This document shows, piece by piece, positions 8,582 through 18,500 of a stretch of DNA of 64,000 nucleotides. The notes beneath the pieces were generated by a model. The model ran no database searches. It was not told the DNA's origin and saw only the letters and a program-made list of their open reading frames with translations. The stretch's first letter is position 1. Each line of letters starts with the position of its first letter. Source of the DNA: Paenibacillus profundus (GTDB lineage: Bacteria; Bacillota; Bacilli; Paenibacillales; Paenibacillaceae); assembly GCF_021369635.1 (NCBI RefSeq), contig NZ_JAJNBZ010000007.1:157454-221453 (forward strand). Reading direction: 5' to 3'. The translations under genes were made by a program, and so were the position numbers.

Positions 8582-9454
8582 ATGAAAAGGATTGAAAGGT
8601 GCATACTTGGTTTGCTGCTCATAATGCTGACTACACAGTTCCTTATATCGACGGTTGTTTCGGCACCGGCACCAAAACAACCGATATACACAGACTCGGT
8701 TGCCGTACTTATGTATCATCATGTTCATGAAACGGACCGCAGCTCAGGGACGATAAAGACAAGCCTATTTCGAGCACAGCTATCCTATTTAAAACAGCGT
8801 GGATATCACTTTATATCTCTGGAAGAGTTCCGTCAGTACATAAATGGGGGCAAAGTCCCTCCCAATGCGGTACTCGTCACATTCGACGACGGGTATGAAA
8901 GATTTTATTGGAATGCTTTCCCGATACTGCAAGAGCTCCATGTTCCGGCTGTTAACTTTTACGTTACCCGACGTATGTTCTATTCGGAAGGTCTGCATGT
9001 TCCTCCCATGAAGAGAGATCAAATCAAGAACATGCTGAATACGGTCCCAAGAATCGATATCCAGTGCCATACCCATAATATGCATAAAAAAGTAAACGGA
9101 AGGGCCGTGCTAGCGTACCGGTTGCCGCTTCCGCACGGCAGAATGGAGAGCAGGGGCATGTATCGCAAACGGGTGTTGGATGACACATTAATCTGCAGGA
9201 AACAGCTGAAATCGCTTCAAGTGAGACCTGTCGACAGCTTCGCTTATCCATACGGAAAATATTCAAAGGATGCGAAATCCGCCATCTATGAGGCTGGGAT
9301 CCGATATGCATTCACCATCCGGCCTGGAATTATGACACGGCATGCCAATCGCATGACGATCCCTAGAATTAATGCCGGAAATCCTTCAATCACTCCGCAA
9401 AAATTGCACGATTATATCGTCCGTTTAGCCAAATCCAACTCTGCGGTAAAGTGA
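8582..9454 (+). CDS. Polysaccharide deacetylase (NodB/carbohydrate esterase 4)
   Basis: This is a protein of 290 residues with an N-terminal signal or anchor segment (RCILGLLLIMLTTQFLIS, then VVSAPAP). The NodB domain starts at VLMYHHV. VLVTFDDGY carries the catalytic and metal-binding Asp pair, CHTHNMH gives the HxxxH metal ligands, and FAYPYGKYS is the third conserved motif. This layout matches PgaB/IcaB-like N-deacetylases of wall or matrix polysaccharides. AAGGAG lies about 11 bases before ATG 8582. The gene follows the flippase gene by 94 bases and may be in the same transcript. Confidence 0.88.
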   Translation: MKRIERCILGLLLIMLTTQFLISTVVSAPAPKQPIYTDSVAVLMYHHVHETDRSSGTIKTSLFRAQLSYLKQRGYHFISLEEFRQYINGGKVPPNAVLVTFDDGYERFYWNAFPILQELHVPAVNFYVTRRMFYSEGLHVPPMKRDQIKNMLNTVPRIDIQCHTHNMHKKVNGRAVLAYRLPLPHGRMESRGMYRKRVLDDTLICRKQLKSLQVRPVDSFAYPYGKYSKDAKSAIYEAGIRYAFTIRPGIMTRHANRMTIPRINAGNPSITPQKLHDYIVRLAKSNSAVK

Positions 9455-9484
9455 GCCAAGCAATTGTGGCTTTACAGCAATGGG

Positions 9485-9528
9485 GACGCTCCGGGGTAAG
9501 GATGAAGTATAGCAACCCGAGCGTCAAT
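9485..9528 (+). terminator. Hairpin after the deacetylase gene
   Basis: GACGCTC with GGGT pairs with ACCC and GAGCGTC, an 11-bp stem with a 2-base bulge and a long loop. Only a short AATTT tail follows, so it is a weak terminator candidate. Confidence 0.4.
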
Positions 9529-9606
9529 TTAGGCATATTGCCGTGTCAGGATGTAGATTGACCTAATATAATATTTACGTATCATCATATGAAGGAGGGT
9601 TCATCA

Positions 9607-9717
9607 ATGGGCGAATGCGTTAAAGGTGTAGGAGGCTTCGGTCCACACTTTACTTCAACGGCAGTCATTCTGGTTCTCTTCATCCTTCTAGTTATTGTCT
9701 CTAAAGGATTCTGTTAA
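9607..9717 (+). CDS. YjcZ family sporulation peptide
   Basis: This is a peptide of 36 residues, too short for most gene finders, preceded by a near-ideal AAGGAGGG 7 bases before ATG 9607. It begins MGECVKGVGGFGPHFTSTAV and continues with one strongly hydrophobic segment (ILVLFILLVIVSKGFC). The glycine-rich start and the single hydrophobic segment ending in a basic residue are the pattern of YjcZ-family peptides, small sporulation-associated membrane proteins of Bacillaceae and Paenibacillaceae. It has its own terminator at 9782. Confidence 0.8.
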   Translation: MGECVKGVGGFGPHFTSTAVILVLFILLVIVSKGFC

Positions 9718-9781
9718 GAACGATAATAAGATTAAATACATCATACCCTTCGTAATGGTTCAGGCACATTATTGTTTGAAT

Positions 9782-9811
9782 CCTGCCGATGATAAGTCGG
9801 CAGGTTTTTTT
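9782..9811 (+). terminator. Terminator after the YjcZ peptide gene
   Basis: CCTGCCGA (9782-9789) and TCGGCAGG (9797-9804) form a perfect 8-bp stem with a 7-base loop, followed by seven T residues. Confidence 0.9.
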
Positions 9812-9833
9812 ATGATTAAACGGCATGCAAGAA

Positions 9834-10566
9834 CTAAGCTTGAAAGGAGGAGCGGAAAGAAGAGGAATTTATTTGTTTTGCCCAATGCGCAGATTCTGTT
9901 GCTCTTTCCTGCAAAGTCATGGCTGTTCTGCAGGGGGAAGGAAACACAAGAGCGGTGACAGCGGGTATGGTGTAAAAGGTTATGCTATCCAGCCGCAGAA
10001 ATTTTCGCCACATATGAAGATCGCTCCACACATCTTCAGGACCAGGAGCCCACCCTTCGGGAAGCCGCCGATAGGTGTCGATGCGGTGACCCGCAACCGT
10101 AGGACCGAATATGTTATATGGTCCTTTAAGCATGAGAGCACGAACTGTGGCATCCTCCAGCGATTCCTGTATCGGTATTATCTCGTCTTGGTTCAGTACA
10201 GATACGTGCTTGCTGTGGTACAAAATCGGCTCTGGCTAGAGCCTGTTCCATTTGTTCTAAATGATCAGGAAACCACTGATCATCGTCACATAAGTAGCAA
10301 ACGAACTTCCCTTGCGCAATTTGCAATGCCTCATGACGGTACACTTCCCCGTTGCGGAAACCTTTCGGACGATCTAATACATGAAATCGCGCGTCTTTGC
10401 GGGAATATTCCCAAGCAATGTCACGGCCTTCGTCAACAGCACCGTCACAGATGACAAAGACCTCGAATTGTTGGCAGGTTTGTTGCAGAATGCTATCAAG
10501 CGCAAAATGGAGCAGACGGCCGTGAGTATAGGTCGGAACTAGAATAGTAAATATCGGCTCCATCAT
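9834..10566 (-). pseudogene. Frameshifted family 2 glycosyltransferase
   Basis: The start (ATG 10566, GGAGG 6 bases upstream) gives a typical GT-A glycosyltransferase N-terminus: FTILVPTYTHGRLLHFALDS, VICDGAVDEG and YLCDDDQWFPDHLEQM with the DxD-like metal site. Near 10220 the frame is lost: the product stops making sense after ARADFV, and the continuing homologous frame (YHSKHVSVLNQDE, then RRLPEGWAPGPEDVWSDLHM) is read in the other phase down to 9834. A single small indel therefore splits the gene. It is either a real disrupted glycosyltransferase or a sequence error. It shares ATGA-type overlap with the small gene upstream. Confidence 0.75.
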
Positions 10567-10721
10567 TTTCCGCCTCCATATAGCTGATTGCGCACTGCAG
10601 TAATACGTTGCATAATTAGCAGTTCATCCTCGATCGAACTCAGTGGAGGGGGACCGACTTCTCCCTTCTTACTGTAGAATCGTGGATTCTCTCTGCTCAC
10701 ACCAGAGCCACGCCGTTCCAT
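10563..10721 (-). CDS. Small hypothetical protein coupled to the glycosyltransferase
   Basis: Starting from ATG 10721 this would be a protein of about 52 residues (MERRGSGV ...), ending IEDELLIMQRITAVRNQLYGGGK, so the C-terminal part is one amphipathic helix. Its TGA stop overlaps the ATG ATG start of the glycosyltransferase, which suggests translational coupling, and the ribosome site of the glycosyltransferase lies inside its last codons. No clear ribosome site precedes the chosen start, and an upstream in-frame start at 10787 is possible. I do not recognise the family. Confidence 0.45.
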   Translation of the reverse strand: MERRGSGVSRENPRFYSKKGEVGPPPLSSIEDELLIMQRITAVRNQLYGGGK

Positions 10722-10860
10722 TATATGAGTATGTATTTTTCTTCTTGAGAGTGATGGAAATGAAAGAAATAGACAATTGTATAACATATATTCCCTTGTT
10801 TTGTTTTCGCATGGAGAATATTATAGAGATAGAACTTTGCCTATTAAGGAGTGAGAGCGC

Positions 10861-11364
10861 GTGGAGTTTCATAATTTTTTTATTAGTCAAAATGACCAAA
10901 ATTATTATCCGGAAGCAACTTGCGGGGTGGCAAGTCTGTCGATGCTGCTGAAATTTAACCGTATCATGGACAATATTACATTCAATGAGCTCGCTGAAGA
11001 ACTGAAGCTGACTGTGCCGCCGAAGAAAAAGGGATATGATGAGGACGATCAAGCGATTGGAACCTATCCGGAAGATCTCGTTAGGTTTTTCGTTTTGAAC
11101 AATATTGCGTTTCGGATGTCATTTTATGACGATGAATGGAAAGATAGCTTAAAGAGAGCTCCGATCATGGTATTAATGACTGGAAATGAGGAGGAATTTG
11201 GTCTTCGCAATTCTCATTGGGTCGTATTGGTGCAGAGAGACAAAGACTTTTTTACATATCTGGATCCTTGGCACAAAAAAGAAACAAATAACTATATTAA
11301 ACATATGTCTTCCGTTGATTTTCATAGGTACTACACAGGGATTGCATGTCAAATATTAACCTAG
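10861..11364 (+). CDS. C39-like (papain-fold) cysteine peptidase family protein
   Basis: This is a protein of 167 residues with no signal peptide. EATCGVASLSMLL carries the likely nucleophile Cys (about residue 21) in the usual Cys-Gly context, NSHWVVLVQRD carries the His, and TYLDPW the Asp, in the order expected of C39-like peptidases. Similar stand-alone domains occur as housekeeping or bacteriocin-processing enzymes; no bacteriocin precursor or ABC transporter is next to it. The start is GTG 10861 with AAGGAG 9 bases upstream. A terminator follows at 11414. Confidence 0.75.
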   Translation: MEFHNFFISQNDQNYYPEATCGVASLSMLLKFNRIMDNITFNELAEELKLTVPPKKKGYDEDDQAIGTYPEDLVRFFVLNNIAFRMSFYDDEWKDSLKRAPIMVLMTGNEEEFGLRNSHWVVLVQRDKDFFTYLDPWHKKETNNYIKHMSSVDFHRYYTGIACQILT

Positions 11365-11413
11365 CCGCACTTCTGGGCATGCCTCTATCGAGTATGTAGG
11401 AATTTCACGAATG

Positions 11414-11446
11414 GCCGGTAACTATTACGTTACCGGCTTTCTAATT
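11414..11446 (+). terminator. Terminator after the C39-like gene
   Basis: GCCGGTAAC and GTTACCGGC form a perfect 9-bp stem with a 6-base loop, followed by TTTCTAATTTT. Confidence 0.8.
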
Positions 11447-12095
11447 TTGCAGCGTTTTAATCCTCCTCTTAACAATCTTCTGGCTTGATCAAAATAATCT
11501 CTTTCCTGATAGAAATAATCCTTGAAATGGAAGGAAAGCTGTCCTTTATTACGTTAAACTTGATAAACATTTTGACGTGGCAGTAGCAGGGGGTGGACCA
11601 GTAGGTCTTAGATCGCTTGTGAATTGGCGGTTGCAGGCCGATTTCTCGCGACTCGATACGGAGCTGGAGATCCAGGCAATGATTCAGGTATGGTGTCAAG
11701 CAGGAAATACAGTAGGTTCAGGCTTGTAATGAGCGATGAATTGATAACGATACGCTGCCAAGTACTTCTCTCCATTCTCCCTCTCGTTCAGAAGGGGCAT
11801 CCCTCCGTAGGGTGAGGTTAACTGTGGTGTACATGTCTCTAGTAACATTGCTTCTGGACGATGCAGCAACATCACCGTTAGATCACCCCGCCTAGCTCCT
11901 GAGGCATACGGGAATCGTTATTACTGATCGAAGGGGAGAGTGATCGGAAGCGCCGAACGGAGAGAGTATCGCCTCCAGTGAGGTTCCTTGCATAAATGTA
12001 AGGAATCCGTTATGCAATTCGATAGTATCGATGCCCTGTTCCATGTAAACTAAAAGCACGATATCATTTCAATTCGCACAGAGGAGACTACGGTT
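11447..12095. other. Gene-poor stretch with a possible flavoenzyme remnant
   Basis: No convincing intact gene is present in about 650 bases. On the plus strand near 11566-11609 the frame reads DKHFDVAVAGGGPVGL, which looks like the first strand and GxGxxG-type loop of a FAD-dependent monooxygenase. It then runs on without family likeness to a stop near 11729. It may be the stub of a lost oxidoreductase gene. The rest shows no structure I can interpret. Confidence 0.4.
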
Positions 12096-12206
12096 ATGGA
12101 AGAATACAAAGATGTATGGTTTACTCAAGTTGTCACAGTTACATGCATGGCAGGATTTACTCTTTTGACACTCGTTGCAGGCATGATCAATTTATTTCAT
12201 ATGTAA
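12096..12206 (+). CDS. Small single-span membrane peptide (36 residues)
   Basis: ATG 12096 is preceded by GAGGAGA at good distance. The product starts MEEYKDVWFTQVVTVTCMAG and continues as a hydrophobic segment (FTLLTLVAGMINLF) to a short tail, so it is a one-span membrane peptide. A strong terminator follows right after the stop codon, which supports a real short transcript. I do not recognise a named family; the size resembles the small sporulation or membrane-stress peptides common in Bacillales. Confidence 0.65.
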   Translation: MEEYKDVWFTQVVTVTCMAGFTLLTLVAGMINLFHM

Positions 12207-12237
12207 AAAGCAGGGTCCTCAATGAGAGCCCTGCTTT
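12207..12237. terminator. Bidirectional terminator
   Basis: AAAGCAGGG (12207-12215) and CCCTGCTTT (12229-12237) form a 9-bp stem with extra inner pairing (CTC/GAG). T-rich flanks on both strands fit termination of the small peptide gene and of the convergent NlpC/P60 gene. Confidence 0.85.
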
Positions 12238-12250
12238 CTATTAGAGACTA

Positions 12251-12925
12251 TTAATTATCATCGTTGTTGTTATCCCAATAATTCCAGCCCCACTGTCTAT
12301 TTTGTTTCCAGCGAGAAGGAGAGGTATCCTTTTGTTGCTCTTCAGGAGCCTCCACAGCAGGTTGTTCGGGTTCTGTTGGGGCAGGCTGTGGCGTTACTGT
12401 TCCATCTTGTCCACCATTAGAAATGACGCGTCGTGCGGTTACGTATGTTTTGTCCCACGTGCTGCCGGAGAAATCAGAAATGGTTACACCGATGCCGACT
12501 CTGTAGGTGTGGATAATTTTATCTCCGCCCATATAAATAGCGACGTGATTAATAACCCCATCCCGGTTCGTATCTGAGAACACTAAATCCCCTGATTGCA
12601 GATCCTTTTTGGACACTGAAGTGCCGACCTTGGATTGCTCCTGCGACGAGCGCGGAATGTCTATTCCATTTTGATTAAATACATACTGAGTAAATGAAGA
12701 ACAATCGAAAACATTTGTATTTCCTGATTTTGCTCCGAATTTGTAGGGTACCCCTATCAATTTCTTTCCTGCTGCAATTACATTATCCGCAACCGATGAT
12801 TTGGATACCGAGGCTGCTTGAGCTGGTTGAGGCGATACTAGCATGCTTCCGGAAAAGGCAACCGCAAGGCTCAGGCTGATTCCCATTACTGTTTTACCGA
12901 TATGGCTTTTCTTCTTGTTGTTCAT
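12251..12925 (-). CDS. Secreted NlpC/P60 peptidoglycan endopeptidase
   Basis: This is a protein of 224 residues. A signal peptide (KKKSHIGKTVMGISLSLAVA, ending near AQAA) is followed by one NlpC/P60 domain. The catalytic triad is readable: Cys75 in VFDCSSF, His127 in INHVAIY and His139 in IIHTYR. The domain hydrolyses D-Glu to meso-diaminopimelate bonds in wall peptides. After about residue 170 comes a Pro/Glu-rich linker and a Trp/Asn/Asp-rich tail (WGWNYWDNNNDDN) that is not part of the enzyme. The start is ATG 12925 because AAGGAGA lies 6 bases upstream; the frame extends 21 codons further without a ribosome site. There is no SH3 or LysM wall-binding domain. Confidence 0.9.
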   Translation of the reverse strand: MNNKKKSHIGKTVMGISLSLAVAFSGSMLVSPQPAQAASVSKSSVADNVIAAGKKLIGVPYKFGAKSGNTNVFDCSSFTQYVFNQNGIDIPRSSQEQSKVGTSVSKKDLQSGDLVFSDTNRDGVINHVAIYMGGDKIIHTYRVGIGVTISDFSGSTWDKTYVTARRVISNGGQDGTVTPQPAPTEPEQPAVEAPEEQQKDTSPSRWKQNRQWGWNYWDNNNDDN

Positions 12926-12973
12926 GTCTTTCTCCTTATGGGCATGATTCGTTTTGGTAATCGCTCTAAAAAC

Positions 12974-13001
12974 AACATAACACAACAATCAACCCCATCA
13001 A
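12974..13001 (-). promoter_or_regulatory. Probable promoter of the NlpC/P60 gene
   Basis: On the minus strand TTGATG (12996-13001) and TATGTT (12974-12979) are 16 bases apart, about 50 bases before the start codon. The rest of the divergent gap to 13268 must hold the promoter of the two-component operon; I could not find a convincing pair for it. Confidence 0.4.
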
Positions 13002-13268
13002 TTACCAGCGTTGAAGCAAACCCTGTGACCATAGCTAATTCATCCCTATTATTAAAAACTGATGAGAAATCCTTAATGTTTAATCTCTTGAGAACAGAGA
13101 GAATGTATAGTTTAATAGTATCTTTTATTTTAAGAGAGTGATCCTATGCGCTTCCATTTCCATAAGACGTATATTTTGGAGTGCTTAAGGGAAAATAATT
13201 CAAGAATAATACTCCCTAAAATAAGAAAATAAAATTGGTCTACAACTAAATAAGGGGACGATTCGAGG

Positions 13269-13964
13269 ATGGAAAAAGATGTTTTGATTATTGAAGATGA
13301 GGAGAAAATATCAAGACTTCTGCAACTGGAGTTATCCCATGAGGGCTACCATGTCGAATTAGCGGAGAACGGCAGAGAGGGCCTGCAGAAAGCATTATCC
13401 AAGGCATGGGATCTGATTATTCTTGATATTATGCTGCCTGAATTGAACGGTATCGAAGTATTAAGAAGGCTGAGAAAAATCGACACTTGCACCCCCATAA
13501 TTATTTTGACTGCTCGAAATACGACTCCCGAGAAAGTGAGCGGACTGGATCAGGGTGCGAATGATTACATTACAAAACCTTTTGAAATTGAAGAATTACT
13601 TGCAAGGATAAGAGCTTGCTTTCGAAGCCGAAGTGATGAATCGGCTAACGATGACAATGACGAGCTCCGGGTAGACAACCTAATTGTCAATAAGAAAACT
13701 CGGGAAGTGATTCGTGAAGGACTGAAGATGGAACTTACTCCTAAGGAATATGACCTTCTTATCTATTTAATGGAACATAAAAATCAGGTATTGGATCGCG
13801 AAAAAATAATTAACGAAGTATGGGGCTATGACTTCGTGGGCGATACGAACGTAATCGATGTGTATGTAAGATATATAAGAAAAAAAATCGATAACCCTTT
13901 CAAAGTGAAACTGATCCAAACCATCCGCGGGATAGGGTACAGTATGAGGGAAGAAGAAGCATGA
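13269..13964 (+). CDS. OmpR/PhoB-family response regulator
   Basis: This is a protein of 231 residues. The receiver domain occupies about residues 4-115: acidic pocket EDEEK near the start, phosphoacceptor Asp53 in LIILDIMLPE, the conserved Thr in IILTAR and Lys in DYITKPF. A winged-helix DNA-binding domain of the OmpR type (about 135-228) follows, with LTPKEYDLLIYLMEHKN and NVIDVYVRYIRKKID. The histidine kinase gene overlaps it by 4 bases (ATGA), so the two form one translationally coupled operon. Its targets are unknown; it is divergent from the NlpC/P60 hydrolase gene, which may hint at wall stress. Confidence 0.92.
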   Translation: MEKDVLIIEDEEKISRLLQLELSHEGYHVELAENGREGLQKALSKAWDLIILDIMLPELNGIEVLRRLRKIDTCTPIIILTARNTTPEKVSGLDQGANDYITKPFEIEELLARIRACFRSRSDESANDDNDELRVDNLIVNKKTREVIREGLKMELTPKEYDLLIYLMEHKNQVLDREKIINEVWGYDFVGDTNVIDVYVRYIRKKIDNPFKVKLIQTIRGIGYSMREEEA

Positions 13965-15319
13965 AGCTAAAAAATAAAATAACCTTACTCACATCCGTCT
14001 TATTGATTTGCATCTTGCTTTGTGTCGATCTCGTCATCTATTTTTTGTTTATCAAAATTGCAACGCAAAACGAAATCGAATCCTTGCAAACAAAAGCCGA
14101 ACAGATTATTGAAAAAATCGGGCCAAATGCGATTATGCAAAATAAACAGAATCGCCAGATACGATATTACATGCCAGAGAACACGACAATACGGATTATT
14201 AATCCTCATTCGGAAATGGTCAACTTCATCCAAAAAGATTACGAAATCGAACTTCCCGAGCCCCAATTCAGTCCTGTAAAAGAGGCGAAGTTGATACGGG
14301 ACGACGGTCAAAGAGTGCTTACGGTGCGGGTTCCCGTTCAATACGGTCCGGAAATTATCGGGACGCTTGAAATGGTGGAACGGATGGCTGCACTTGAAAG
14401 CAGTCTGGACATCCTCGTGTCGATACTTATTTCGTCCACAGCTGCGGCGGCGCTGCTTTGTTTCATTGGGGGCTTAGTTCTATCCAAGACAATACTAATG
14501 CCGATATCGAAAAGCATTGAGACCATGAAGGAAATTGAAAGCAGTCTTACATTTAAAAAGATTCCTATTAACGGAAAAAAGACAGATGAACTGTACAAGA
14601 TGACGGAAACCTTTAACCGAATGATGGAACGATTGGAAGAAAGCTTTCTGAAGCAGCAGCAGTTCGTGTCGGACGCTTCTCATGAATTAAATACGACACT
14701 AACCATTATTGAAGGCTATGCCAGTATGCTTCGGCGATGGGGGACGGACGATAAGAGCATTCAAGAAGAGTCCATTGAATCCATTTATGAAGAATCCAAA
14801 CGGATGAGGAAGATGACGCGGCAGCTGCTGGATTTGGCATCCTTACAACAGGGAATCGAGCCGATACGTGAACCGTTCAATCTTGTGGAATGCTGCAAAC
14901 AGGCGTCAAAGCTTGTGCACAAGCTGCATAACCGTGAAATCAAAATTCATTCAACCTCAAGAGAACTCATCATTGTCGCCGATCCAACAAAAATAAAGCA
15001 GCTCCTTATTATATTGATTGACAATGCATTAAAATATAGCACAAAATTTATCGAAATATACATATCTGAAGCAGAAGGGGATATGATTATCAGGGTGAAA
15101 GATTTTGGCATCGGAATTGCTGAGGATGAAATCGACCTCGTCTTTGAACGTTTTTATCGTGTCGATCGTGCCCGTCAACGTAAAACAGGAGGAGCTGGCT
15201 TAGGACTCCCCATAGCACAGTCGATCGTGCGCGAGCATTATGGGTCGATTGACATTGTAAGCGAAGAAGGAGTGGGAACGGAAGTGATCGTTCATTTGCC
15301 TAAGGATGGAACATCATGA
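13961..15319 (+). CDS. Sensor histidine kinase (HAMP-HisKA-HATPase)
   Basis: This is a protein of 452 residues. Membrane segments at about 10-32 and 145-167 enclose an extracytoplasmic sensor region of about 110 residues without a recognisable fold. A HAMP linker follows, then the dimerisation domain with the phosphoacceptor His241, then an ATPase domain with the N-box LIDNALKYS, G1 DFGIGIAED and G2 GGAGLGLPIA. The H-box reads SHELNTTLT, where most kinases have HELRTPL or HELKTPL, so the usual basic residue and the Pro are replaced. The partner regulator is the overlapping upstream gene. A terminator follows at 15334. Confidence 0.92.
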   Translation: MKLKNKITLLTSVLLICILLCVDLVIYFLFIKIATQNEIESLQTKAEQIIEKIGPNAIMQNKQNRQIRYYMPENTTIRIINPHSEMVNFIQKDYEIELPEPQFSPVKEAKLIRDDGQRVLTVRVPVQYGPEIIGTLEMVERMAALESSLDILVSILISSTAAAALLCFIGGLVLSKTILMPISKSIETMKEIESSLTFKKIPINGKKTDELYKMTETFNRMMERLEESFLKQQQFVSDASHELNTTLTIIEGYASMLRRWGTDDKSIQEESIESIYEESKRMRKMTRQLLDLASLQQGIEPIREPFNLVECCKQASKLVHKLHNREIKIHSTSRELIIVADPTKIKQLLIILIDNALKYSTKFIEIYISEAEGDMIIRVKDFGIGIAEDEIDLVFERFYRVDRARQRKTGGAGLGLPIAQSIVREHYGSIDIVSEEGVGTEVIVHLPKDGTS

Positions 15320-15333
15320 ACTTGCCCATGTTT

Positions 15334-15372
15334 AAGCTGGTCATCCTTTTGATGGATGGCTTTTTAATTTTT
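15334..15372 (+). terminator. Terminator after the two-component operon
   Basis: CATCC/GGATG and AAGC/GCTT pair with a one-sided bulge, followed by TTTTTAATTTTT. Confidence 0.5.
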
Positions 15373-15448
15373 GTGATTTTAAGAGTAATTTGTATATTTT
15401 TATGAGACTCATTTACTATTTAGAAGTAAAAAAGACCTATATTAATTA

Positions 15449-15478
15449 TTGATTGTTCAGAATCTCATATAGTAGAAT
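15449..15478 (+). promoter_or_regulatory. Possible promoter of the broken SLH gene
   Basis: TTGATT (15449-15454) and TAGAAT (15473-15478) are 18 bases apart, about 45 bases before the start codon at 15524. Confidence 0.35.
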
Positions 15479-15523
15479 AGACTCATTAACCAGATGGTAT
15501 CCAATATCGGGCAGGAGGAAATT

Positions 15524-18500
15524 ATGAATTTTGTCAGCAAAATGACAGTCACGGCGCTTGTGCTTGCCTTAAGCAGCGGGCAATTCTCAAGCTCCTATGC
15601 GGCGGGATCATCTCAGTCCGCATCCATTGCAGATTTACGCGATGCATCTTCTTGGGCGCAAGAATGGATCGTGCAGGCGAATCAGCAAGCATTTCAGACC
15701 CAAGCAAGAAGTGAGGCGGGAAGAGATGGCCGCAATTCTTCTGCGGACCATGGATGAGGTTTCGTCCAAGCAAAGCTATACGATTGAACAAATCAACAAT
15801 GGAAACGTTACTGTTAACGGTAAACAATATTCGGTATCCGATCAATTGAAAGGTTTGTTCGACAGTTCAAATGAAAACATTTTGCAGCATGCAAAAATAA
15901 CATTTACTGCAGCTGGCAGCGTAATTACAAAAGTTTCTTTCTTGGAGCTTGTGACAGGCGGGAAGCCGCCAAGCGACGGACAAGCCGAGTTTTCCGCAAA
16001 TGCTGTATTGAACGGCAATGGAGTAGTTATCGACGGCAAGCTCAAGATTGCAAACGATTACATATCGGTCCGCAATGTCATGGTAAAAGGCGACCTGGAA
16101 GTGGGCCGGGAATTGCAGCATGATTTTTATGGAAAGGGCTTGACTGTTGAGGGAAAAACACTGATTAATGGCGGTGACGATAATACCGTTCTATTCGATA
16201 ATTCCAAATTAGGCAGCATGTCTATTAACAAAGATGGAGTACGTGTGGAAGCGAAGAACAAAGCCGTCATCGGGGACGTCGAGCTCACTGCAAATCTCGC
16301 AGCGATTTGGGGGGACAGTTCAATTGTTTATGGCTCGTTGAAAATTTCGGAAAAAGTCAGCTCAGCGGGCATTTATGGGCATGTACAGAAATTAGAGGTT
16401 GCAGCGGGGAAATCTGGAACTACGATTTCGGGCAATGGCGCCGTTGACAGCTTGACTATTATCGGCGGCGGCAAATTGACCGTCAATACTACCGGAGCCA
16501 TCGGAACGGTAACTATTTCGGATAAAGATGCCAAGATAACGCTGCCATCAGGCGTTGCCATTGGAAATATCGTATTGCCCGAAGGCGTTAAGATCGAACA
16601 TGTTATCCATAATTATGACCAAGTGAAACAAAGCATTGCACAAGTGAATAACAAATTGAATTCCGATCATAAGATCACAGGGTCTGCCGGTGGCAGCTCG
16701 GGTGGTAATACGGGCAGCACGGGAGGCAACGGAGGCAGTTCCAGCTCAGGCGGAGATACGGGCAATCCGGATCAGCCGGGAAATCAATATCGCGATGTTT
16801 TCGATACGAAAACATATGTGAACCGCATGGAAACGAGCGTAGATCTTCAAGTCCAGACGCAACAAACCGGAACGGTATATTACATCGCCGTGCCAGTCGA
16901 TGCGCCATGGGGAGCTCCAACGGCGGAGCAAATAAAAAATGGCTTGCAATATGATGGAAGTCAGGCTGCGGCAAGTGGCCAATTTACGGTTGCCGGAGGC
17001 GTACAAGCGCAGCATCGGGTTGCCGACCTAGACAAGAATATCAGTTATCGGTTTTGGTCCATGTTCAAAGATGCAGCGACGGGGAAAGAGTCAATACCGA
17101 CTTACTTATTCCAGATCCAACGTCACTATGCATACTCGCACAATGTTCTTCCCTATGACATCAAAAACTTGTCAGAGATTCGAGTTCAGTTTTCGAGTCC
17201 GGTCCAAGACTCTATTACGAGCAATACGAATGTAGCTTCGATTATCGAACGCGGGAAGCTGCGCAATTATGGTTTCGGTTTCTTTCCTGTAACCTCCATC
17301 TCATGGAATCTGGATTATCCGGATATGCCGATACTGTCCCTTCATTTTGATCAGATTAACCTAGGCAACGAAAAAGGGTTTGGAGTGGAAGCGACATTTG
17401 TAAAAGACGCCATTTACATGAATGAGCAACGGCCGGACGGCATGTCCACCAAGCACGGAATCGGAGCCTTCAGGCATTATGGCGGGGAGAAACTCGTGGA
17501 GTTAATTACAGAGCAATTACAGATTGAAACGGGTTCCGTTGACGACCCAAGCAAGACAGATGATGTTCTGCATATGTATGGAGTCAGCGTTCTCAGCAGC
17601 CGAGGGGGAAATTCTCTAGCGCAGAGCAAGTGCGGACAATATTCGATGAGGCATGCTCGCGGTATAACGACGCGCCTCTAGCCTTGACGTTCCTTGATAC
17701 CGACACTCGAGCAGGCTTCGTGGCCGGAGAAGTGCAGTGGACCCCAGGCGAGGAGCAGCATATCGAGAAATACGAGCTGCTCTGGAAATTAGCAACCAGG
17801 ATATCGTACCTATCGCAATGGTAGAGAAAGCAGCGGGACATCAGTACATGCTTACTGAAGCTGCAATCCCAGATGGATTATGGGGAATGGGCATCCGCGG
17901 GATCCGGGGCGATCAATCGACCACCGAAGCATTATTTGTCCGTATTCAAGATACCCTGCCGGAGAAGCCTGCCGCGCCGAATGTCACTCAAGATGACAAG
18001 CGCAATATTCTAATTGGCGCCGATCATACGATGGAATTCTCTATCGATGGGGGAGCTAACTGGTCTGCATACGATGAACAGGAGCCGCCCGTGTTTCCGG
18101 GCGCTGTAAGTGTCTATATCCGCTATCAGGCAGATCCGGCCAACCAAGTTCCAGCGGGAAAAACAAATATTTTTACGTTTGTCGACAATGTTTATCTATT
18201 TGTGGGGGCAAGCGATCATTCTAATACCTTCTCGGACGCGACATCGGCAATGGAGTGGTCAACAGATGGCGGGAGCAGCTGGACCGCATATGACGAACAA
18301 AATCCTCCAGAGTTTCCGGGAGATATGACAGTCTTAATAAGAGAATGCGGAAGCTCTATTTTACCGCCGGGAGATGTCCAGACCTTTGAATTTACTTCAA
18401 CCATTCGAATGCAATTTGAGGGCAATGATTATTTGTCTAACAGTAGTCACAATTATGAATACTCGGTTAACGATGGTCTATATGTGCACATGCCTTTCGA

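Noticed and set aside
11469..11699. Minus-strand open frame in the 11.4-12.1 kb gap
   Set aside because: No ribosome site and no family likeness; the plus strand has a better candidate remnant there.
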